64,000 nucleotides of DNA from Procambarus clarkii (taxonomy: Eukaryota; Arthropoda; Malacostraca; Decapoda; Cambaridae). The position numbers and the translations under genes were made by a program. The stretch spans positions 30,922,997-30,986,996 of the forward strand of contig NC_091215.1 in assembly GCF_040958095.1 (NCBI RefSeq), in the 5' to 3' direction. Below, one piece after another: positions 32,091 to 42,411 of this stretch (the first letter of the stretch is position 1; the number at the start of each line of letters is the position of its first letter). The notes beneath the pieces were generated by a model. It was not told the origin of the DNA. It was given only the letters and a program-made list of their open reading frames with translations, and did not search any database.

Positions 32091-32321
32091 ATTCGTTTGC
32101 CTTGTTCGGGTTGAATGTAGACACAGTAGTCGCTTCTGTATATATTTATTGAGTGAGGCAAACAGGTGTATAACTGGCCAGCCGAGGTCCACCTACTCTG
32201 GGTCTGTGAGGATAACTGAGGCTGCTGGGAGCATGCCTGATGCTCCTCTGTCTGGCATGACGTCAGAGGCCTACTTGCCTGTGATTGGTTACATTTCAAC
32301 TGACAGAATTTGAGTATAACA
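32091..32321 (-). repeat. 5' LTR of the Ty3/Gypsy element
   Basis: Identical to the 3' LTR. Minus-strand features: a CCAAT motif (32284-32288), the CRE-like palindrome TGACGTCA (32258-32265), and AATAAA (32145-32150), in the order expected for U3 and R/U5. Confidence 0.95.
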
Positions 32322-32326
32322 TAAGT
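32322..32326. repeat. Target-site duplication, right copy (TAAGT)
   Basis: Matches 24350-24354 and directly abuts the LTR. Confidence 0.9.
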
Positions 32327-32349
32327 GTCTGGCTTCCAACCTCGGACAA

Positions 32350-32379
32350 ACACAGACAGACAGACTGACACAGACAGAC

Positions 32380-32470
<91 letters not shown>
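32350..32470. repeat. (GACA)n microsatellite
   Basis: About 25 GACA units with a few interruptions at the left end, starting about 25 bp beyond the target-site duplication. Confidence 0.95.
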
Positions 32471-32957
32471 TTCTCTGTCATAGTTATAATTGGTGCCCAA
32501 ACCTGAACTGCAAAGTTTACAAACGGAGGGCAAAGAAGGAGGGCAAGATAAAGCTGAAAAAGAACATTAGATGTTTTTAATCCAAACACTTCGTGCTATG
32601 AATCTTAATGCCCTCTTCGCCATAATTCGATAATTTGGACATTGATTTCTATAGGAATAGGTTCCCTGTGCTGCTCATGCCACCCAGATCACTCTTTTCT
32701 TGCATTCTGAATTCGTCTATTACAACATTGCTCAGCTTGTGTCTGTACCCCCCCCCCCCATCATTTCTAAGCCTTGGGCTTAGTGTCTGTATTAAGCTGT
32801 ATCTGCCAAACTGTCGTTAATGTTAAAAGCTTATCTAAGTAGTCTCGCAGCCATTTCGAATCTTCTGAATGTTTTTCTCCTCCAATATTGGCCTTTTTGG
32901 CTCCATTTTTGCTTCCTTACGCTTCCAATAAAATGACGTTGCCAAAATGAGACTACA
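32471..32957. other. Spacer, no gene
   Basis: Unique-looking DNA between the microsatellite and the large minisatellite; a 10-base C run at 32750-32759. Confidence 0.5.
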
Positions 32958-34815
32958 TTTAGTCTCTTGTTGCCTGGCCTGGCTCTTGTTGTCTGGCCTG
33001 GCTCTTGTTGTCTGGCCTGGCTCTTGTTGTCTGGCCTGGCTCTTGTTGTCTGGCCTGGCTCTTGTTGCCTGGCCTGGCTCTTGTTGTCTGGCCTGGCTCT
33101 TGTTGCCTGGTCTGGTTCTTGTTGTCTGGCCTGGCTCTTGTTGCCTGGCCTGGCTCTTGTTGCCTGGCCTGGCTCTTGTTGTCTGGCCTGGCTCTTGTTG
33201 TCTGGCCTGGCTCTTGTTGCCTGGCCTGGGTCTTGTTGTCTGGCCTGGCTCTTGTTGTCTGGCCTGGCTCTTGTTGTCTGGCCTGGCTCTTGTTGCCTGG
33301 TCTGGTTCTTGTTGTCTGGCCTGGCTCTTGTTGCCTGGCCTGGCTCTTGTTGCCTGGCCTGGCTCTTGTTGTCTGGCCTGGCTCTTGTTGCCTGGCCTGG
33401 CTCTTGTTGTCTGGCCTGGCTCTTGTTGTCTGGCCTGGCTCTTGTTGTCTGGCCTGGCTCTAGTTGTCTGGCCTGGCTCTTGTTGCCTGGCCTGGCTCTT
33501 GTTGTCTGGCCTGGCTCTTGTTGCCTGGCCTGGCTCTTGTTGCCTGGCCTGGCTCTTGTTGTCTGGCCTAGCACTTGTTGCTGGCTCTTGTTGTCTGGCC
33601 TGGCTCTTGTTGCCTGGCCTGGCTCTTGTTGCCTGGCCTGGCTCTTGTTGTCTGGCCTGGCTCTTGTTGGCTGGCCTGGCTCTTGTTGTCTGGCCTGGCT
33701 CTTGTTGTCTGGCCTGGCTCTTGTTGTCTGGTCTGGCTCTTGTTGCCTGGTCTGGTTCTTGTTGTCTGGCCTGGCTCTTGTTGTCTGGCCTGGCTCTTGT
33801 TGCCTGGCCTGGCTCTTGTTGCCTGGCCTGGCTCTTGTTGTCTGGCCTGGCTCTTGTTGTCTGGCCTGGCTCTTGTTGTCTGGCCTGGCTCTTGTTGTCT
33901 GGCCTGGCTCTTGTTGTCTGGCCTGGCTCTTGTTGTCTGGTCTGGCTCTTGTTGCCTGGCCTGGGTCTTGTTGTCTGGCCTGGCTCTTGTTGCCTGGCCT
34001 GGCTCTTGTTGCTTGGCCTGGCTCTTGTTGCCTGGCCTGGCTCTTGTTGCCTGGCCTGGCTCTTGTTGCCTGGCCTGGCTCTTGTTGCCTGGTCTGGTTC
34101 TTGTTGCCTGGCCTGGCTCTTGTTGTCTGGCCTGGCTCTTGTTGTCTGGCCTGGCTCTTGTTGTCTGGCCTGGCTCTTGTTGTCTGGCCTGGCTCTTGTT
34201 GTCTGGCCTGGCTCTTGTTGCCTGGTCTGGTTCTTGTTGTCTGGCCTGGCTCTTGTTGCCTGGTCTGGTTCTTGTTGCCTGGTCTGGTTCTTGTTGTCTG
34301 GCCTGGCTCTTGTTGCCTGGCCTGGTTCTTGTTGTCTGGCCTGGCTCTTGTTGCCTGGCCTGGCTCTTGTTGCCTGGCCTGGCTCTTGTTGCCTGGACTG
34401 GCTCTTGTTGCCTGGCCTGGCTCTTGTTGCCTGGCCTGGTTCTTGTTGCCTGGCCTGGCTCTTGTTGCCTGGTCTGGTTATTGTTGCCTGGCCTGGCTCT
34501 TGTTGTCTGGCCTGGGTCTTGTTGCCTGACCTGGGTCTTGTTGCTTGGCCTGGGTCTTGTTGCCTGACCTGGCTCTTGTTGTCTGGCCTGGGTCTTGTTG
34601 CCTGGCCTGGCTCTTGTTGCCTGGCCTGGCTCTTGTTGCCTGGCCTGGCTCTTGTTGTCTGGTCTGGTTCTTGTTGCCTGGCCTGGCTCTTGTTGCCTGG
34701 TCTGGTTATTGTTGCCTGGCCTGGCTCTTGTTGTCTGGCCTGGGTCTTGTTGCCTGACCTGGGTCTTGTTGCTTGGCCTGGCTATTGTTGCCTGACCTGG
34801 CTCTTGTTGCCTGCA
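32958..34815. repeat. 19-bp minisatellite, about 97 copies (TCTGGCCTGGCTCTTGTTG)
   Basis: A nearly uniform 19-bp unit with a T/C polymorphism at the first base, plus GTCTGG, GGGTC, GGTTC and GGTTA variants increasing towards the right end. Because 19 is not a multiple of 3 and the unit has no stop in any plus frame, all three plus frames are open, which produces the 943-, 520- and 330-codon ORFs. One 13-bp unit near 33570 is shortened. Confidence 0.98.
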
Positions 34816-34912
34816 TGTAGTGTCAATCTAACTTGGATTAGTCTTAGTGTTTTTAAAGTATTAAGAGGTCTTGCAAAATTTAGTTTTTACTATTCCGTGC
34901 TTGCAATCTTCA

Positions 34913-35545
34913 ATACTCCCCCCAACACTCGACCGTACACCCCCCCCCAACACTCGACCCTACACCCCCCCCCCCCCAACACTCGACCCTACACCCCCCC
35001 CCAACACTCGACCCTACACCCCCCCCCAACACTCGACCCTACACCCCCCCCAACACTCGACCCTACACCCCCCCCAACACTCGACCCTACACCCCCCCCA
35101 ACACTCGACCCTACACCCCCCAACACTCGACCCTACACCCCCCAACACTCAACCCTACACCCCCCCAACACTCGACCCTACACCTCCCCCCCCAACACTC
35201 GACCCTACACCTCCCCCCCCCAACACTCGACCCTACACCCCCCCCCAACACTCGACCCTACACCTCCCCCCCCCAACACTCGACCCTACACATCCCCCCC
35301 CCCAACACTCAACCCTACACCTTCCCCCCCCAATATTCGACCCTACACCCCTCCTTCCCAACACTCGACCCTACACCCCCCCCCCCAACACTCGACCCTA
35401 CACCTCCCCCCCACACTCGACCCTACACCCCCTAACACTCGACCCTACACCTCCCCCCCCCCCCAACACTCGACCCTACACCTCCCCCCAACACTCGACC
35501 CTACACCTTCCCCCCCCCAATATTCGACCCTGTACCCCACCTCCC
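34913..35545. repeat. C-rich minisatellite (AACACTCGACCCTACACC plus C run)
   Basis: About 27 copies of a core AACACTCGACCCTACACC separated by runs of 5-11 C, giving a variable 21-27 bp period. The minus strand carries repeated G runs, so G-quadruplexes on one strand and i-motifs on the other are plausible. Confidence 0.95.
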
Positions 35546-35594
35546 CGAACACTAGGCTCTGCACTCCCCGAAAACTTGGCCGAAGGGCCCAGTT

Positions 35595-35735
35595 TTCGTC
35601 CCCCCCCCTCCTCCTAACATTCCCCCCCCCCCTCCTCCTAACATTCCCCCCCTCCCCCAATATTGCCCCCCCCCCAATATTGCCCCCCCCCCCAATATTG
35701 CCCCCCCCCCAATATTGCCCCCCCCCCGACCCCAC
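35595..35735. repeat. C-run repeat with CCTCCTCCTAACATTCC and CCCAATATTGCC units
   Basis: Two copies of a CTCCTCCTAACATTCC unit, then four or five copies of an AATATTGCC plus C-run unit (about 17-18 bp). It adjoins the previous array and shares its C runs. Confidence 0.9.
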
Positions 35736-35876
35736 CCAACACCGGCCCTACAACCCTCAACACCAACATGGCGGCTAACACCCCCCCACTCGCCCTATTT
35801 CTTATAAGTAACGGGTCCTGCCAGAGAAAGGTTACCCTATTCCCCATTCAAGACTCTAAGACAAATACTGACATGT

Positions 35877-36510
35877 AGATCCTATTAGGTCGGTATCTGA
35901 GCCTATTAGGTCGGTATCTGAGCCTATTAGGTCGGTATCTGAACCTATTAGGTCGGTATCTGAACCTATTAGGTCGGTATCTGAGCCTATATGGTCGGTA
36001 TCTGAGCCTATAAGGTCGGTATCTGAGCCTATTAGGTCGATATCTGAGCCTATTAGGTCGGTATCTGAGCCTATTAGGTCGGTATCTGAACCTATTAGGT
36101 CGGTATCTGAGCCTATTAGTTCGGTATCTGATCCTATTAGGTCGGTATCTGAGCCTATTAGGTCGGTATCTGATCCTATTAGGTCGGTATCTGAGCCTAT
36201 TAGGTCGGTATCTGAGCCTATTAGGTCGGTATCTGAGCCTATTAGGTCGGTATCTGAGCCTATATGGTCGGTATCTGAGCCTATTAGGTCGGTATCTGAG
36301 CCTATTAGGTCGGTATCTGAGCCTATTAGGTCGGTATCTGAGCCTATAAGGTCGGTATCTGAGCCTATATGGTCGGTATCTGAGCCTATTAGGTCGGTAT
36401 CTGAGCCTATAAGGTCGGTATCTGAGCCTATATGGTCGGTATCTGAGCCTATATGGTCGGTATCTGAGCCTATTAGGTCGGTATCTGAGCCTATTAGGTC
36501 GGTATCTGAG
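35877..36510. repeat. 21-bp minisatellite, 30 copies (CCTATTAGGTCGGTATCTGA)
   Basis: 30 copies of a strict 21-bp unit; variants change TTAGG to ATATGG, ATAAGG or TTAGTT and GAGCC to GAACC or GATCC. The period is a multiple of 3, so a single 221-codon minus-strand frame (RLRYRPN repeats) stays open; it ends in flanking DNA and has no other coding sign. Confidence 0.97.
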
Positions 36511-37245
36511 CAAGATACAATTAAACAGTATTTTATTAAAAATTTAACAATATATTATTTTGTTATAATTTAGCTATACTTTATTGGTATTGGTAAGCTA
36601 TATTTTAATAAACCATACTTTGTTAATATTTATCCTTTATATTTGAGAAGTAACTACAGGGGCGGAACAAGTTTTATACAGCCCGCCTTCATCAACAAAG
36701 ACCAAAAGTGATTACATGCAGCCGCCAAACCTCCTGTTTGTGAATGAACAAACTCCTTTACACACGACTCACAACTGAGGACGTTCGAACATGTCTCGAA
36801 CAGTGTTTCGCTGACGACATCTGTTCGAATCGCAGCTCTGTAAATGCTTTACCCACAAATATTTACCAACAGAACCCTAAATATATAACCCAACCTACGC
36901 CTAAATATGCTCAATATTCTAATATATAATATTAATTTGCATTTGAGAGAGTTTCTATTGTGAATAAAGGCCATATTAAAATTGATGAATGCGTCTTTGG
37001 GGTCGGCCGCTGGATGGAATGGATACTCTTAAGACGGGTTGCATTGACGGGGTATATTAAGCTCAGGTATTCCAGGCAAGAAACTGGAAGAGGAAACCTC
37101 AAAGAAGTTAATATGGGAACATTTTATAAAGCTAATACCATGTCTCAGGTGTTGGCCCATTTATAATATTGCTAATGAGAAGATAACTAATACTTCTACT
37201 ATTAGCACCGAACAATACTTACATTCTTAAGTGTTTGTACATACT
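36511..37245. other. AT-rich non-coding DNA, possible old dispersed repeat
   Basis: No gene. 36650-36930 has phrases (ACAAACTCC...CACACGACTCACAACTG) that look like decayed repeat sequence, but no second copy is in the window. Confidence 0.4.
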
Positions 37246-37253
37246 CGTAGTGT

Positions 37254-37540
37254 ATGTACTCACCTAGTTGTACTCACCTAATTGTGTTTGCAGGGGTTGA
37301 GATCTGGCTCTTTGGTCCTGCCTCTCAACTGTCAACTGGTGTACAGATTCCTGAGCCTACTGGGCTCTATCATACCTACATTTGAAACTGTGTATGGAGT
37401 CAGCCTCCACTACATCACTACTTAATGCATTCCATCTGTTAACTATTCTGTCGCCGAAAAAGTTTTTTCTAATGTCTCTGTGGCTCATTTGGGTACTCAG
37501 CTTCCACATGTGTCTCCTTGTTCGTGTTCCGATGTCCCCA
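37254..37540 (-). mobile_element. LINE family A 3' end (longer copy)
   Basis: Minus strand: ends with GGTGAGTACA after a duplicated CTAGGTGAGTACAA-like unit, preceded by the 3' UTR and the SIHSF-type C-terminus, and extends further 5' (TTTTTCGGCGACAGAATAGT) than most copies here. Followed on its 5' side by (TG)n at 37545. Confidence 0.75.
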
Positions 37541-37558
37541 TGTATGTGTGTGTGTGTG

Positions 37559-37729
37559 TGCTCACCTAATTGTGCTCACCTAATTGTGCTTGCGGGGGTT
37601 GAGCTCTGGCTCTATGGTCCCGCCTCTCAACCGTCAATCAACTGGTGTACAGATTCCTGAGCCTATTGGGCTCTATCATATCTACATTTGAAGCTGTGTA
37701 TGGAGTCAGCCTCCACCACATCACTTAGG
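37559..37729 (-). mobile_element. LINE family A 3' end, second copy in tandem
   Basis: Minus strand: the peptide DVVEADSIHSFKCRYDRAQ and stop, then a UTR ending CTAGGTGAGCAC-like sequence (twice). Same orientation as the copy at 37254-37540 and only about 20 bp away. (TG)n at 37731-37807 follows. Confidence 0.8.
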
Positions 37730-37730
37730 T

Positions 37731-37748
37731 GTGTGTGTGTGTGTGTGC

Positions 37749-37807
<59 letters not shown>
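37731..37807. repeat. (TG)n microsatellite
   Basis: About 35 TG units with a GCCACC interruption at 37748. Confidence 0.9.
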
Positions 37808-37809
<2 letters not shown>

Positions 37810-37878
37810 TAGTGTACATACAATCCGTAATTTTCTATATGTTAGTGTAGTTTCTTGTTGATCCTTGGATTTACCTGT

Positions 37879-37960
37879 GTTGCATACCATGCAACAGTTG
37901 CATGGTATGCAACTGTTACTATGGAAACTTGCTAACACCTCATAGGTGTTAGCAAGTTTC
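37879..37960. repeat. Two adjacent perfect hairpins
   Basis: First: 17-bp arms 37879-37895 and 37897-37913 with a 1-nt loop, each arm itself nearly palindromic. Second: 17-bp arms GAAACTTGCTAACACCT (37924-37940) and its complement (37944-37960) with loop CAT. Confidence 0.9.
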
Positions 37961-39068
37961 TTTAAGAGTAAGAGTAGCAGGACAATTTAATGAACTAAAG
38001 GAGCAAGTTGTAGTAGACAACTCTGTTCACAATTTCAAAAGAGGATAGGTTGGGGAGTCATTAATTGAGGCAACCGGCTGGTGGAAAGTCGGGGTACAAG
38101 AACTGAAGTTCGACCCTGCATGCGCGGCGATGACGGCACAAACGTTGCTTGCCGGACTACACAAAGGGGCAATGTCGTTACAATAAACTGGGCCAGCACA
38201 CTTATGGAAGTACATATTGGAGAGGACACACACACTAACTTAATTTGCTCTCTTTATAATCTATCTTTATAGTCTGTCTCCACCCCGACTCCTACCCCCC
38301 CTCTCTCCCCTCTTCTCTCCCCCTCCCCCCACTTCCCCTCTCCCCATCCCCTCCCCTGCCCCCCCCCCCCCCGCCCCTGTTCTTCGGACTCAAGAATAGA
38401 GGGCTTTTTGTTACACTTTGTTAGATGTATGTGTTTCGCATTCCCAAACGGTGCACCGAGTCAGCAATACTTGCATCTGTATTATTAGGCTCCAAACAAA
38501 ATAACAATAATCTGTGGCATATAAAATCACTTTATGTTCAGTACACTTTACGCCACCTACGGGAGACCTGTTAGTAAGTATGCAGCCATGGCATGGAATC
38601 CTAGCCTTTAAGAAGCAAAAAAAAAAAAGGAGCTTGAAAGTATGTGCAAAATTAGAACGAGTTCTTTTCTCCAAAAATATATGGGATGGAACACGGGGAA
38701 AATTAGAGTAGCTGGGCGTAGCATTTCAGAGAGAGAGAGAGAGAGTGTGTGTGAGAACGAATGAGAAACGTCATTGAGGCCTATCAATTATTTAAGATCC
38801 AGGAAGTAAAAATGTTGAATAAGTCTGAAATGCTTCCATTAAGAAAGAAATGCATGGAAGTCGCATAGTTGTAAAATGAAATAAGTTAGACACGAAGGGG
38901 GGTAGAAGCCATCTCTGTATGTAGTGTTAAAAGCAGTTACGATGAAAGACGTGCAGGTCGCGGTGATTCACTGCATGCCACTGCTGACGGCTGGGGAGGC
39001 GGGGCTCAAGTGATGAAGCTCGATTTACAGGCATAAATACGCAAAAGAACAAAAAGATGTCTCTTCAG

Positions 39069-39069
<1 letters not shown>
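37961..39069. other. Non-coding DNA, no gene seen
   Basis: Includes a C-rich tract at 38280-38378 and a short (GA)n at 38729-38745. Small ORFs lack recognisable motifs. Confidence 0.5.
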
Positions 39070-39390
<321 letters not shown>

Positions 39391-39539
39391 ATGATATCTT
39401 CAAGTAAATATTTTCAGTTTGTTGTATTTAAACTCGAAAAAAGGCATTTAATTTACTCAATTGTTCTTTTAATGAGCCGCTTGTGTTTGCCAGACTTAAG
39501 CGACAATGGTCTCAGCTTGGGTTTATCCTACACTGTCAC

Positions 39540-41145
39540 GTAGTCTGACTCTCACCCTGCAGTAGTCTGGCTCTCACCCTGCAGTAGTCTGGCTCTCACC
39601 CTGCAGTAGTCTGACTCTCTCACCCTGCAATAGTCTGGCTCTCACACCCTGCAGTAGTCTGGCTCTCACACCCTGCAGTAGTCTGGCTCTCACACCCTGC
39701 AGTAGTCTGACTCTCTCACCCTGCAGTAGTCTGGCTCTCACACCCTGCAGTAGTCTGACTCTCTCACCCTGCAGTAGTCTGACTCTCTCACCCTGCAGTA
39801 GTCTGGCTCTCACACCCTGCAGTAGTCTGGCTCTCACACCCTGCAGTAGTCTGGCTCTCACACCCTGCAGCAGTCTGACTCTCTCACCCTGCAGTAATCT
39901 GGCTCTCACACCCTGCAGTAGTCTTGACTCTCTCACCCTGCAGTAGTCTGACTCTCTCACCCTGCAGTAGTCTGGCTCTCACACCCTGCAGTAGTCTGGC
40001 TCTCACCTTGCAGTAGTCTGGCTCTCACCCTGCAGTAGTCTGACTCTCACACCCTTCAGTAGTCTGGCTCTCACCCTGCAGTAGTCTGGCTCTCACACCC
40101 TGCAGTAGTCTGGCTCCCACACCCTGCAGTAGTCTGGCTCTCACCCTGCAGTAGTCTGACTCTCTCACCCTGCAGTAGTCTGGCTCTCACACCCTGCAGT
40201 AGTCTGGCTCTCACACCCTGCAGTAGTCTGGCTCTCACACCCTGCAGTAGTCTGGCTCTCTCACCCTGCAGTAGTCTGGCTCTCACACCCTGCAGTAGTC
40301 TGGCTCTCACACCCTGCAGTAGTCTGACTCTCTCACCCTGCAGTAGTCTGGCTCTCACACCCTGCAGTAGTCTGACTCTCTCACCCTGCAGTAGTCTGGC
40401 TCTCACACCATGCAGTAGTCTGACTCTCTCACCCTGCAGTAGTCTGGCTCTCACACCCTGCAGTAGTCTGACTCTCTCACCCTGCAGTAGTCTGACTCTC
40501 TCACCCTGCAGTAGTCTGGCTCTCACACCATGCAGTAGTCTGGCTCTCTCACCCTGCAGTAGTCTGGCTCTCACACCATGCAGTAGTCTGACTCTCTCAC
40601 CCTGCAGTAGTCTGGCTCTCACCCTGCAGTAGTCTGGCTCTCACCCTGCAGTAGTCTGACTCTCACACCCTTCAGTAGTCTGGCTCTCACCCTGCAGTAG
40701 TCTGACTCTCTCACCCTGCAGTAGTCTGGCTCTCACACCCTGCAGTAGTCTGGCTCTCACACCCTGCAGTAGTCTGGCTCTCACACCCTGCAGTAGTCTG
40801 GCTCTCACCCTGCAGTAGTCTGGCTCTCACCCTGCAGTAGTCTGACTCTCACACCCTGCAGTAGTCTGGCTCTCACACGCTGCAGTAGTCTGGCTCTCAC
40901 ACCCTGCAGTAGTCTGGCTCACACCCTGCAGTAGTCTGGCTCACACCCTGCAGTAGTCTGGCTCTCACACGCTGCAGTAGTCTGGCTCTCTCACCCTGCA
41001 GTAGTCTGGCTCTCACCCTGCAGTAGTCTGGCTCTCACCCTGCAGTAGTCTGGCTCTCACCCTGCAGTAGTCTGGCTCTCACCCTGCAGTAGTCTGGCTC
41101 TCTCACCCTGCAGTAGTCTGGCTCACACCCTGCAGTAGTCTGAGT
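39540..41145. repeat. 22-24 bp minisatellite, about 70 copies (CCCTGCAGTAGTCTGGCTCT)
   Basis: Core CCTGCAGTAGTCTG(G/A)CTCTCA with alternative spacers of CAC, CACAC or CTCAC, giving 22- and 24-bp units. Types are interspersed in short runs. Minus-strand ORFs (ARLLQGVR) are artefacts. Every unit carries a PstI-like CTGCAG. Confidence 0.97.
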
Positions 41146-41150
41146 TACGG

Positions 41151-41344
41151 TAGTGCATGGTTCTTTTAACATTTGAAATTACATCGAAATTTCGAAATCA
41201 CAAAATCTGAACTCTTTGTACCACAAATGCTTTCAAACACACGGTACAGCCTGGCTGGAAGTACAGGATGGTCCCCTGAGCCTGTACCCACGTGTGTGTG
41301 TGTGGAGTTATAACAAGCATGAGGCTATCAACAACTGTTGATAG
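41151..41344. other. Spacer, no gene
   Basis: Unique-looking DNA with a short (GT)n near 41293. Confidence 0.5.
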
Positions 41345-41625
41345 TCTCCGTGGTGTAGTGGTAAGACACTCGCCTGGCGTTCCGCGAGCGCTATGTCATG
41401 GGTTCGTATCCTGGCCGGGGAGGATTTACTAGGCGCAATTCCTTAACTGTAGCCTCTGTTTAACGCAACAGTAAAATGTGTACTTGGATGAAAAAACGAT
41501 TCTTCGCGGCAGGGGATCGTATTCCAGGGACCATAGGATTAAGGACTTGCCCGAAACGCTACGCGTACTAGTGGCTGTACAAGAATGTAACAACTCTTGT
41601 ATATATCTCAAAAAAAAAAAACTGA
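41345..41625 (+). mobile_element. tRNA-derived SINE, family 4, with poly-A
   Basis: The head GTGTAGTGGTAAGACACTCG (A box) and ATGGGTTCGTATCCTGGCC (B box) resemble a tRNA with an insertion in the anticodon region. The body runs through GGATTTACTAGGCGCAATTC and the element ends in an A11 run (about 41611-41621). The phrase CCCGAAACGCTACGCGT also occurs, slightly changed, at 44417-44436, suggesting a second truncated copy. Confidence 0.7.
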
Positions 41626-42003
41626 GAGAAAGCAAGAGAAAAGCTTTTTTTGTTGAGAAAAAGCTAGACGGATGATTAAAGTGGTTTGCTCTCATTAGAG
41701 GGTGGTGGAGACAGGCTTGTGTTCCATGAGGGGGGGAGGGGGGTCTCGTGGTTGCATGGGGGGGGGGGTTCATGTGGGTTGAGGCGCCCGGGGAGGTATT
41801 TTCGTAAATATGGCGCCGTTGAAAGGCAGTCAGTGATAAATGTGGGCTCCAGGTGAGTCTGATGTCTGACTTAGTGGGAGCGCCTGAGTTCTGCTTTTCT
41901 AGTTATTAGTCTTTTTATGCAGTGACACGTTAATGGTCGTATTTCCTGTTTAATCCTGTCCCCCTGCGTCGACTGTGTTCATTCCTCATGCTGTCGGGGT
42001 CTA
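41626..42003. other. Spacer with G runs
   Basis: G-rich patches at 41728-41770; no gene. Confidence 0.5.
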
Positions 42004-42215
42004 TTGCTGACGTTTTTTGTGGGTGTTGTTGACGTTTTTTGTGGGTGTTGTTGACGTTTTTTGTGGGTGTTGTTGACGTTTTTTGTGGGTGTTGACTTTT
42101 TGTGGGTGTTACGGACGTTTTTTGTGAGTGTTGTGGACGTTTTTTGTGGGTGCTGCTGACGTTTTTAGTGGGTGTTGCGGACGTTTTTTTGTGGGTGTTG
42201 CTGTTTGTGGCGACC
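42004..42215. repeat. 22-bp minisatellite (GACGTTTTTTGTGGGTGTTG)
   Basis: About nine copies of a 22-bp unit, one shortened, with GTTGTT/GTTGCGG variants. The T run varies from 5 to 7. Confidence 0.93.
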
Positions 42216-42411
42216 GACAAGTTTGTCTCTTTCTATTCGCTTGTTTAATACCATTTAATGTGCGTGTCTAAGGGACTTGAAGTACATCAGACAATTTCGC
42301 GTTTATTCAGCGTCAGGGTGAGATGAGTGGTCGATCTGCCCGCTACAACAACAACCATATTGTTAACATTTGATGTTCCTTTCAGTCATCCATCACAGTG
42401 ATTGTTATTAC

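Larger units (their letters stand above)
24355..32321 (-). mobile_element. Ty3/Gypsy LTR retrotransposon, near-complete, minus strand
   Basis: A 7967-bp element: 5' LTR (32091-32321), primer-binding site (32071-32088), long leader, gag (29539-30795), pol (25396-29310 plus an upstream segment in the -1 frame), non-coding 3' region and 3' LTR (24355-24585). By eye the LTRs are identical over 231 bp, which implies a recent insertion. Domain order protease, RT, RNase H, integrase is diagnostic of Ty3/Gypsy, not Ty1/Copia. There is no env-like third ORF and no chromodomain that I can see. A clear polypurine tract next to the 3' LTR is lacking (the adjacent bases read GAGCGG). Confidence 0.95.

Noticed and set aside
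32947..35778. 943-codon plus-strand ORF resembling a hydrophobic membrane protein
   Set aside because: It is the direct translation of 19-bp and C-run tandem arrays. All three plus frames are open over the 19-bp array, so openness has no coding meaning.
35848..36513. 221-codon RLRYRPN repeat ORF
   Set aside because: The 21-bp period keeps the frame open trivially; no signal, domain or flanking coding sequence.
39540..41145. CRISPR-like array of regularly spaced repeats
   Set aside because: Units are contiguous without unique spacers, and the sequence is eukaryotic. The same applies to every other tandem array here.
41345..41420. Functional tRNA gene
   Set aside because: A and B boxes are present, but the anticodon region has extra bases and a SINE body with poly-A follows.
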